Assembly: GCA_036852015.1 (NCBI GenBank)
Contig: JAANDG010000430.1
Span: forward strand, 1-64,000
Reading direction: 5' to 3'
From: Pelodera strongyloides
Taxonomy: Eukaryota; Nematoda; Chromadorea; Rhabditida; Rhabditidae
Length of the DNA: 64,000 bases
Position numbers and translations under genes: made by a program
Shown here: in pieces, positions 48,001 to 57,700 of the stretch
Position numbering within the stretch: position 1 is the first letter of the stretch
How the letters are laid out: every line of letters starts with the position of its first letter
The notes under the pieces: model-generated
The model's input: only the letters and a program-made list of their open reading frames with translations
What the model was told of the DNA's origin: nothing
Database searches by the model: none

Positions 48001-49575
48001 AAAGCAGAGGAATAAGCGTCTGGCTGATACGCCGCAATGTTTCGCTGGGCTATATAAGTTAGGAGCAAAAACTTCAGTGAAGAAAATGGTTTCAGTATCC
48101 TTATTTTTCTTCTTTTTAAACATATTATATACCAATATCAAACATTGGGTTAGAACTTATTGTTAGTTTTAGTGTGCCCATTTATAAAACTTTGATTATA
48201 TTCCTCCTAAATTGTCTGCAAATGGTTGGAGACTAAAACGTCGAAAAAAATTCAATCCGAAAGCAGAGGTATAAGCGCGTGGCTGATACGCCGCAATGTT
48301 TCGCTGGGCTATATAAGTTAGGAGCAAATATTTCAGTGAAGGAAATGGTTTCAGTATCCTTATTTTCCTTTTTTTTAAACTTATACCAATATCAAACATG
48401 GGGATAGAAATTGTTAGTGTGCCCATTTATAAAACTGATTATATTTATCCTAAATTGTCTGCAAATGGTTGGACTCTTAAAACGTCGAAAAAATTTCCAA
48501 AGCCGAAAAGCAGAGGAATAAGCGCGTGGCTGATACGCCGCAATGTTTCGCTGGGCTATATAAGTTAGGAGCAAATATTTCAGTGAAGGAAATGGTTTCA
48601 GTATCCTTATTTTCCTTTTTTTTAAACCTATACCAATATCAAACATGGGGATAGAACTTATTGTTAGTTTTAGTGTGCCCATTTATAAAACGTTGAATAT
48701 ATTCCTCCTAAATTGTCTGCAAATGGTTGGACTCTATAAAGCAGAAAAAATCCAAAATTGTCACAGATCTCACATATGTCACATACTGTATCAAACTAAA
48801 GAATGTCGTAGAACGTTACAGGTGATACCGTGTATTATCCATACTAAAGCAAAAACTACGCGAAATTAAGAAATTCTGTTGAATGTTCTTTCGTTCGACC
48901 GAAACATCGCTCAAGATTGGACGCTCGTTTCATGGGAAATAGGGGAAATGTGCAGAGAATTACCCAATGCTTTGTTGCAAAATATGTCGACTAAATCTTT
49001 GTAAAATTGGTGAATGAAAAATTAGACTACGAAGTGATTACAAAAAAGTATTTCATAAAAAGTTGTCAAGGATTGTGATTTGGTACTTTGGTAGTTCTTT
49101 GAGTTGTGAGTGTTCGTTGTTTCCTAAAATGAGCTGCGAGCCACCGCGCCCGAACGATACACCACACACATTCCGTATATGCAGCCTTTTTTGGACTATT
49201 GTGATGGGGGCGCTCGGGATGTGAGATGGCTCAGTGCATGGGAACATGAACTACTGAACCAATCCTACTTCCTGAGCGTAACGCACATCATCCAAACACA
49301 CAAACAAACAAAGCTCCCAACTTTATATAATAAGATTCTATAGAGCTCAATTCGCATAATTACGTGGGAATACAGCTGTCCATGTTACTTTTCCAAAAAC
49401 GGTTGTTATATAGCGTCGTGGTTCTTATTTAAAGCTTATTTTTTAATTCGTTTCAGAGATGATTGTGCGTGCGCGGGAGCAACATCAAGAACAGGGCGGA
49501 AACAGAAGCGGAAGGCGTCAGATTCATCTTATTGATGACTTGAGCGAGCGGAAGAAGAGTGCTTGTTGCAAGTAG
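45017..49575 (+). CDS. rab-21: RAB21 small GTPase
   Basis: Rab GTPase of the early-endosome and integrin-trafficking pathway. Exons: 45017-45046, 46078-46173, 46673-46782, 47156-47213, 47423-47541, 47702-47790 and 49457-49575 (206 aa). All G motifs are present: GEGAVGKSS (P loop), switch I with HLSTIQASFLTK, WDTAGQEKYHALGPIYYR (G3, RAB21-like), GNKLDLEK (G4) and ETSAK (G5). The C-terminus SACCK supplies two cysteines for geranylgeranylation. The three large introns are loaded with mobile elements, including a 1.5-kb Helitron-like copy in intron 6. Confidence 0.97.
45074..45252. repeat. TTAA-AGCG element, copy 9
   Basis: TTAAAGTGGTATGACAGCCAG...ACCGGCTGTTATATCGCTTC, in RAB21 intron 1. Confidence 0.75.
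45283..45405 (-). repeat. Repeat family E, single-unit copy
   Basis: Reverse complement of the family at 21876-22100 with one instead of three ~49-bp units. It has GGCATAAAACACCCCGCC at one end and GAGATGCGGACTTAATTTAT at the other. Confidence 0.85.
45543..45706. repeat. TTAA-AGCG element, copy 10
   Basis: TTAAAGCGGCATGACAGCCGG...ACGGCCATTATATAGCCTTAA. Its right TTAA is shared with the next element at 45703. Confidence 0.75.
45703..46064. repeat. TTAA-AGGG element, copy 4
   Basis: TTAAAGGGATCGGCTCACCTCAAATCGTGTC... with an almost perfect mirror arm ...GAGGTGAGCCGATCCCTTTAA. The arms are ~160 bp. It ends 13 bp before RAB21 exon 2. Confidence 0.9.
46214..46535. repeat. TTAA-AGCG element, copy 11 (long)
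   Basis: TTAAAGCGAAATAACGGCCGG...CCCGGCCGGTATTTCGCTTTAA, 322 bp with an unrelated central insert, RAB21 intron 2. Confidence 0.75.
47823..49335 (-). mobile_element. Helitron-like element with internal tandem repeats
   Basis: Read on the minus strand it starts A|TCTTATTATATAAAGTTGG and ends with hairpin GCCGCCTCAGGCGGC, then GGTAGCCGACTGG|T. These are the termini of the copy at 14835-15221. At 1,513 bp it has no RepHel coding. Between 47863 and ~48760 it carries about 3.5 tandem units of ~250 bp. It lies entirely within RAB21 intron 6. Confidence 0.8.
47863..48760. repeat. Tandem array of ~250-bp units
   Basis: The landmark GGCTGATACGCCGCAATGTT starts at 48023, 48281 and 48528 (spacing 258 and 247), and a variant at 47863 begins a shorter first unit. 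Each unit also carries GGAGCAAATATTTCAGTGAA and CCTAAATTGTCTGCAAATGG. Confidence 0.9.
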
Positions 49576-49586
49576 ACTTTTATTTT

Positions 49587-49771
49587 TAAAGCGGTGTAGC
49601 ATCCGGTTTTTGAAACCAAACTGGTGCAGTACAACTGCATTCCTGTGTATTTGCGCTAAGTGAACTCGAAATGAGCTCGATTTTTTATTCTAATCATACT
49701 CATTTGCATAAATACATGGGAATGTCGTTAACCAAAATATGTTTCAAAAATCGGATGTTATACCGCTTTGG
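49587..49771. repeat. TTAA-AGCG element, copy 12
   Basis: TTTAAAGCGGTGTAGCATCCGG...TCGGATGTTATACCGCTTTG, starting 12 bp after the RAB21 stop codon, so it forms part of the 3' UTR. Confidence 0.8.
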
Positions 49772-50482
49772 AGGGATGTTGTGCGGCTGGCTGCTTTGCT
49801 TTTTGCTTATTCTGCACCTTGTTCATGTCCCCTTTTAGTAATTAGTATCACTGTCAACAGAACGCCTCTCATACATTGTATGCTAGTTGAGGAGAAAATT
49901 TACCGTCTATTCACGTTTTGTCGCAAGTTTCCCCACATAAATAGAAAGGCTAGATCCCTAGATACCAGGTCCCGATGCTCTTCATGTTTGCAACTTCCTA
50001 GGGCAGTGTTTGTTTCATTTTTTGCCAGATATGTGCAATAATGTAAAGTTGCCGTTAGTGAACAATACTCGTACTTTGGGAGTTCTATGCGTCATTGAAT
50101 AGTTGAATTTGGCGCATTTGGCGGACTATACTTTCCACTGTTTTACTTGTTAGTTAATCATTTCGGAGCTTCATTGTATTCTGGTTCTCATTTTGGTGAG
50201 AACATAAGTACAGTATCCCCCGGTGGCGTTATTCTTAGAATCCGGTATTTTAGTTTGCTACAAATATTCCCGATACCTTCACCCATAGTTTGCTTCATTT
50301 TATCCCTAATGTAAGTAGATTGTATCACCTTATGCATACAGCTTGTATTATATTCTTTGTAATTTTTGATATATCTATTAGCATAGGTCCTATATATATC
50401 AGCCCATTTCTCTGTATGTATAGTTGGTTTCAACGATTGTACATTACTGTACTTTCTATTGCATGCGAAACAAATGTGTTTA

Positions 50483-50552
50483 GACGATGAGGAACCGAAC
50501 CAGCGTTTTTGAATCGCCATTTCGCCGCGCAAACCACTAGGCTACCATCGTG
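50483..50552 (-). pseudogene. tRNA-like sequence (tRNA relic or SINE head)
   Basis: On the minus strand, TAGCCTAGTGG (A box, plus-strand 50534-50544) and GGTTCGGTTCC (B box, plus-strand 50491-50501) are correctly spaced. CACGATG and CATCGTC at the ends pair over six of seven acceptor positions. The anticodon and T stems are imperfect, so it is probably a decayed tRNA or a tRNA-derived SINE rather than a working gene. Confidence 0.5.
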
Positions 50553-50579
50553 CGCCACCAATTACGCTAGTTCGAAACC

Positions 50580-50737
50580 ATAAAGCGAAATACCGGCCGG
50601 TTTTTAAAACACATCGTGGAACTGAATTTCTAAGTATTTATGCTAATTTTCTCGAATTTATTCTTATGTTCAGCATAAGCAGCATAAGAATGCTGGTCAA
50701 CTCGGTGTTTCAAAAACCGACCGGTGTTTCGATTTAA
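50580..50737. repeat. TTAA-AGCG element, copy 13
   Basis: TAAAGCGAAATACCGGCCGG...CCGACCGGTGTTTCGATTTAA. Confidence 0.8.
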
Positions 50738-52892
50738 TAATATTTCTTCTTTCTTCGTGAAATTCGGATGATGATGGTGGTGAAATTCCGCACCGTAGCC
50801 GTTCAAAAAGTAAGGTACGCGGCGGGGTGCGCCGCTTCGCCGAAGCTCTTTATTTGCGCGCGGCGATGGCGCTAAGTTTCAGTTTTGAGTGCTATTTAGT
50901 CGTATGTACTTATGATAACTATCTGCCTATCTATGTCATATTAGCCTATTTATGCATAGTTCATTATGATTTTTTTGATCATTTTACACACATTTCACTT
51001 ATAATCGATATAGTTACGGTTGTATTATCCACCTGCTGACCTTTTTCCGTTATATATTCAAGCTTGAATTTGGTTTTCATGTTGTTGCCAAAGTTTAGTT
51101 TCCAGGGGTATTTCTAGTCATGGACACATGACGGTGTGGATTTATTGTATACTATATCATCTGTATAATATATTAAATGTAGTAAATGTTTTTTTTCTCT
51201 ATGTAATTGAAGGTTTCTGCTATAAGTGTTGTTAATTTTGTTTAGAAAAAAGATACAAGTTGAGTGCGTTAAAAACGGTATACTGTAAATTAGAATTCAG
51301 AATGTTGTGGATGAACTTCCATAGTCGACGTGCAGTCTACGCGACGCATGTGACTCAGGGTGAGCCAGGAGCGCGCGAATATCGAAGAGGAAACTTTCGC
51401 GCACCGCTGGCCCGTGAACGATGTAACATGTAAGATCTAACATATGCAGTACACAAATAATTGCCGAAACCACATACAAACTTTCGTTGGCCCGTCACCA
51501 AATGGTTTTTACCGAAAAAAAACCACCTGGTGACTGGTTTGTGACCAGTTGATGACGGTTTTCGATGAAACCAAATTGTCTGATCCATATAAAAAACCAG
51601 TGAACCGTCACCCCAAAGGGTTCGCCCTTTTCCTATGTATTCGATAAAGGCAAGTGACGCAATCTTATGCTTGCGCTATATGATAACACGTGTGTGCTGT
51701 TAAAATGAAAAATGAGTAAAAAAAAAAGTTTGTGTGTAACAATTGATGCAAAGTAGAGAAAGAGCAGTTTCGATGAAATCGTATAAAGGTTGCGGTTTCA
51801 TGGAAATAGAGCAATTAATTGAACATTGTTTACCCGCTAATCAGACGCTTTTTTCAGTTCTGAGTTATTGATTGATGGGAATTAATTACTCTATTTTTTC
51901 TACGAAATAAGCTTTATTTATCATTTTTAACTAATTGGTATGAATAAATGAGGTAGTTATACATATGATCAATGAAGCGGCGCAGCTTGATATGCAAAGC
52001 ATGAAAGCGGCGCAAAAATAGCGCGCATTAGTCCCGCTGTTCCCGCGCGGACTTGGCGCACAAACGGCGTTAGATCGGCAACAAAAATTACAAGCGAATC
52101 CGATTCCGCCGGCATTTCAATTCCTTAGTTTTAGAAGTAGACTTTCGTCCTTCCTGTCAAACTGATAATAAATAGCATGGATCAATCTATTTGATCTTTG
52201 TATTTTTTTTCGGATTCTTTCATATTTTCTATCACATGGACGTGAATTATGATACCACTTGTGATAGACAAAATTGAAAATCTCTTTTCATTTTTGACCT
52301 GTGTTAGTTGGTTTGTCTGCTGATAACGCTGATATGCTCCTCAAACCTGAACTTGATGTATCATAGTACATTTGTTTTCATAAATAGAGGAATATCTAAA
52401 GCTTAATCTGATCCTTTTTATTTTGTAAGCGAGTAATAAAACAGGCTAAGGTTAGACCCAGACCCAGTTTCGCAAGAGATCTAACTAACCCCGCGCGGGT
52501 CCCGTGCCTGAAATACACGGTCCTCTGAGTTTTTGTTTCAATTAGTTCATGAGCACCTTTTTCCTCGGCAACCGAAATATTCAGAACCTTTTTATTTTGA
52601 AACCGAGTAATATGAAGAAGTTTATGATAAATTATTGTCTTCAGCTGTTTTTGTATCGAGGTCGGGGTTGTACTTACATGCAGCAACGTTACGGTTGCAT
52701 ACTGTGTATGGTTTTCCTGGCTTGTGGACATCTTTTTTCCTTCCTTTCGACTTAAAAAAGCATCTATTGGAGGGAAACTATCAATTTTTTGCGTTACCGA
52801 AATATGTTTGTGATTTATAATGGTTGTAATCTTGCAAAGCGTGAAAATGTTTCTAGCCACTTCGATCTATAGACTTCGAAGATAGTTACATT

Positions 52893-53059
52893 ATAACGAT
52901 CTCTTTTTGAAGCGTGTTTTGGACAACTGCGTTTTCATACGTTGTATGCAAATGAATATAGCCAAGCTAAAAATCGCGCAGCATTTGTATCACTACATGA
53001 ACATAGGAACAACCCCCCCCCCCACACACGTTCAAAAACCCAGTGTTATACCACTTTAA
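52893..53059. repeat. TTAA-AGCG element, copy 14 (decayed left end)
   Basis: GGACAACTGCGTTTTCATACGTTGTATGC and a right end CAGTGTTATACCACTTTAA identify the family. Confidence 0.6.
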
Positions 53060-53961
53060 CTAATACGTGAATATTCTCTTGTTTGATGGGGAGCAGAAAG
53101 AGGTCTGCTGACCGGCAACTTTTTCTCTGTTTACTATTATACTTGGACGTCGTTGACATAGGAAAAGTTGCTCAAAACCCGGGGAGAAAGGGAATTCTTT
53201 GCATTTTCTACGTCAGTAAGCGGTTTTCACACGTGTGAAGTGCAAAATGTGTGTATATAACTAGTTAGAGATTGCTTAACTTTTGAGCTGGATCTTCTTT
53301 ATGTCGTTAATCGTATCAGTCTTCTGGCAATGAGTCCTATGAGTGTAATAACTGTAAGGTTCTAGAGCATATCGCACATTATACAATTGAACGCTTATTG
53401 TTAGTGCGCAACGCTATTCAAATAAAGGAAGTGTATAGGTAGGTGCATAGCATAGCATAGCTGTCATTGCGTAACGTACAAAAAGCTTCTATTGGATTGA
53501 AGCTATCAATACTGTTTAAATGTGTATATTTTTTGCGTTTTTTAAATTTAGTTACCGAAATATGTTTGTGATTTATAGTACATACATATGGTTGCAATGT
53601 TGGAAAGTGTGAAAATGTTTCTAGCCACCATTAGCCACTTAGATCTATAGACTTCTAAGATAACGCAAGCTGTGACAAGTTAATCCGCAGAGTAAATAAA
53701 TATCTGCTTCAACGAAACATGTTTTTGATCTCAGTAATTCCTTATATTATTCTTTCTTTCTTTGCTTTTCTACTTTATTTGCTGTCTGCTTTTAATACTT
53801 CTTTAATGCTTTCTGACACCTTTGTTATCAGAAAATGGACCATTTTTTATGCAGATCTAAACGGTTTAATGTATATACTGATATGCGATGGAGAAAAAAA
53901 ACTTGGGTTCTTATTGGGCTGGGCAAAGCGCTCGGAGAACAGTTCAATGTAGTGATTGTTG

Positions 53962-54102
53962 TTTAAAGCGAAATACCGGCCGTTTTTTGAAACACATCGA
54001 GGAGACCAGCACTTATGCAAATGACATAAATTATCATAAAAACGTTAATACGTAAGAATTCAGGTCACCACAAAGCGTTTCAAAAACCGGCCGGTATTTC
54101 GC
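53962..54102. repeat. TTAA-AGCG element, copy 15
   Basis: TTTAAAGCGAAATACCGGCCG...AACCGGCCGGTATTTCGCT. Confidence 0.8.
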
Positions 54103-54721
54103 TGAGGATTAACGCATTAGCGTTTTTGTGCCCAAAACTTTTGTTATTTATTAATTTAGAAAGGATAACTTTTGTCGTGTTTAGCACATGATTTTTCTCA
54201 AAAACTCGATTGGCGAGTTCGCATTGCAGGTTTATGTGAACTGCACGTCACATTGCATTACAATAAACAATGACAGTTAGACACAACGATCTAAACTAAA
54301 TGTTTGGATTTCATTTTTCATTTCTTTATTAGTTTTGTTCTTTTGAGATAAACTCTTGCAGCTTCGATGCTTTCTTCCTAGACCACCTGTATTATGTAGT
54401 TCTAGCGCGTGCAGTTTTTCGTCGAGTTATGTATTTTCCGCGTAACATATTATGCGTAACCGTACTAGATTCCCGAAAGAGTTATTGGTGCCTAATTACT
54501 TCTAATTATTTCAACTAGCCAAAGCCTAAAGATAAGTTACGTCAAGGTAACAAACCCGGAGTTCATTGTCCTATAGAATTTCGGATTTCCCTTTCAGATT
54601 TTTCAGAAGTTTTCGAAAAGATTATTATTTCTTCTTGCGTTATTTCACCCAGCCGGAATCCTAAAGACGTCAAGGTAACTAACCCGGAGTTAATTGTTCT
54701 ACAGAACTTCAGCTATTTCAG

Positions 54722-57700
54722 ATGACTCCTCCACCACGCAAGATAACAAAGATTTCCAACTCGCCGCCAAATATTAAGGTAGACTCTAAAGAGGTATGCT
54801 ATGCTTCGACGAAATGCTTAGGCAAAGTATTTTATACTTAGTCATAGTATCAGTATTATATGCACCGACCTCTGTAAGTGTATAAGACTTAGTCTTACAG
54901 TTATGATCACTACTATGCATAGACCTCGTAGTAGATGTTTAGTAGGCGTTTAGTATTGTACCTACTTTGGGAAATTTGCAACTGATACGCATACCCTATG
55001 TAAATTTGGTGCCGGAAGCTTCGAAACGGGCACCAAAAATTTGCATAGGATACATAGGATATGCGTAGCATATGCAAATTTCACGAAGACATACAGTAAT
55101 GCTTTAAAAACCTATAGCACAATGAGCGCACTAATCGTGTGATCCGAAATCTCTAAATCTACACATTTTTTATTTGCTTATACTAATGCACTAGCCATAA
55201 TAGACAATTTTGGCTAACTGCCCTAAAAAGCGATGGCTGTGCTTGAAATTGTTTAGTTGCTAATGCTTTGTAGTTTGTACTGGGCAAATAGCATACGGTA
55301 TACTGCATTACCGTACATTTTCCTTTTAATGCAGCAACGGCCGGGTACTCCGAGTAAGAAGCACCACCATCACGATCGTAAGAGGACACCATCAGTCAGT
55401 GTCACGGATGGACTCGAGTATAACAAGAAGGTTGTGATTGTTCGCGGGGTTATAGATACACAAGTGTTATAGTTTGGCTTGGCAGGTTAAAGGGACGGGC
55501 CCATCAAAATAAACCTATATTTTGCATGTTTTTATAATTTGTATAAAGGGGGTTTATTATAATATATGTACATTAAGTTACGGCTAGACTTTATCCCGCT
55601 GCAATTTTTCGGTGTCGATAAACTCAAAAGTATACCGTAGAAGACCAACAATTGCACCCTTATTTCCTTACCGCGTCTCCCGAGGATACCTCGCTCTGAT
55701 TGGGACCCGGGAGACCATCTGTCCATATAGCCACATTCCCCCGGGACACGCGGTAAGGAAATAAGGGTGCAATTGTTGGTCTTCTACGGTATACTTTTGA
55801 GTTTATCGACACCGAAAAATTTCAGCGGGATAAACTCTAGCCGAAATTTAGTGTACATATATTATAATAAACCCCCTTTATAAAATTATAAAAACATGCA
55901 AAATATGGGTTTATTTTGATGGGCCCGTCCCTTTAAAGCGGTATAACAGCGAGATTTTGGAACGTATGTTGGACAACTGCATTCCAGTATGTTGTATGCA
56001 AATGAATACAGTTAGATAAAATACAGCATCCAGAATATGTTTCAAAAACTGGTCTTTATATCGCTTTAACGGTCTTAGAGTTTAGAGTAGAGGAGAAATG
56101 AGACTAGCGTAAGATTCGGGCATGTTAGCTTTGCTTAGACTTACTGCACAAGTTAGCTTTCAGTAATTAGTTTGGGCAGGATATGTATGTGTAGGAGTCG
56201 CTCCACACGTCAACAAATTTACCTATAATTTGTAATAATACGAGGCTCGCCCAGTCTCATATTATTGTTAATTGAATAATGTGTGTATTTTATATAAATC
56301 AATACACATCGTTTAGCCACATGCTTTATCCATAGCACACATAAGAATGAAAACACAACACAGGGCTAGTGACAGTTGTTCCTCGTGTGTTGATGTAAAC
56401 ATTAAGACTACGAGCCAATATGTGACTATAAACTAATTGTGAAATATAAAGATAATATAAGAATAATAATTACTATCACATATTGTCTCGTATGTCTTAC
56501 ATCCCGCCCTTCCAACAAGAGATGGTCCCATCTCTTATTAGAAGAGAAGAACGTACTACGGATAAAATACAATTTCAAAATGTTAACAGCAAACGAAAAA
56601 AATCCATTTCTAGATGTTACTTCTGGTGGCTAAAAATATTCTTGTGTGACATCAAACTGATCTTATCATTTTCTAGTTATTACCACAAACAATATGGCTC
56701 ATTCAACAATTCAACAACAATCTCAGGTTTATCACAACATTATAATATTAAAGTTAAAGTCTAGTACATTCTCCTAGAACATATTCAATACCAGTCAAAA
56801 TAACGATCAAATTTTCAATACATAAGGACTAGTTACACTTCAGTGAGCCCTACTGGGTAACTTATATTATATTAACAGCTTATCCTCAACTGGCTAATGT
56901 GGGATCCGGCAAGTCCTAGCTGCCCAACCACCCATCCTTTAATTGTTGCCGGGGATGTTTCGCACACCATCTTAGCGGGGCTCATAAATATAATTATTTA
57001 CATTCAATAAAAATATCTCATCCCTAGCTCAGTTGGGTTGTCCTTATGGGGCTGCTTATCGTTATTACTTTCTTACACTCAACTGGAAACCAACTCAAGA
57101 ATATTGTTCAGTTACTAACGAAAGTACTAGACATGGTATCTCATCTTCTCATACTACAAAATATAAAAACTTAGCTTCAGGCGGCAAGGTCGCAGCTCCT
57201 TTGTTTTTCTCAGTTGATCCTTGCACTTCGACTATCGACCCGAGAGCAGATTATAAATGAAAGTAGAGAAGAGAGTATTGCAGCTGTCGACATAATATTA
57301 GCAGAGGGACGAAATACTAACATAATGTCGATATGGGTTTAGGAACATTACAAATATCGTTTAATGTTGTGAATTGCAGTTGAATTAGGCAGAAGATGTA
57401 AATTCGGAAGTCTGTCGGAATAGAACGAATGGGCAGACCTCCGCGGTCGCCATGTAATAATACGAGGCTCGTCCAGTCTCATATTATTGTTAATTGAATA
57501 ATGTGTGTATTTTATATAAATCAATACACATCGTTTAGCCACATGCTTTATCCATAGCACACATAAGAATGAAAACACAACACAGGGCTAGTGACAGTTG
57601 TTCCTCGTGTGTTGATGTAAACATTAAGACTACGAGCCAATATGTGACTATAAACTAATTGTGAAATATAAAGATAATATAAGAATAATAATTACTATCA

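Larger units (their letters stand above)
49576..54721. other. Intergenic region with MITEs, a tRNA-like relic and duplications
   Basis: There is no convincing gene. It holds TTAA-AGCG copies near 49587, 50580, 52893 and 53962, a tRNA-like sequence at 50483-50552, a GC-rich open stretch at 50752-50900 and another at about 51297-51430 (minus strand). A ~130-bp duplication (52755-52885 and 53480-53665) and a ~55-bp duplication (54529-54586 and 54660-54712) are also visible. Confidence 0.5.

Noticed and set aside
42721..49575. PPIH and RAB21 as a nematode operon
   Set aside because: Same strand, but about 700 bp separate them, longer than the usual intercistronic gap; nothing shows SL2-type splicing.
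50752..50900. Open stretch SDDDGGEIPHRSRSK followed by GTAAGG, possible exon
   Set aside because: No acceptor is found upstream because the sequence begins at the edge of a MITE; evidence is too thin.
51297..51430. Minus-strand GC-rich stretch after a TATGTTAG acceptor, possible terminal exon
   Set aside because: Open in two frames and on the other strand, without partner exons; kept only as a remark in the spacer entry.
53719..53952. Hydrophobic 77-codon ORF, possible membrane protein
   Set aside because: AT-rich Phe/Leu/Ile composition typical of non-coding DNA, no acceptor near the ATG and no matching neighbour exon.
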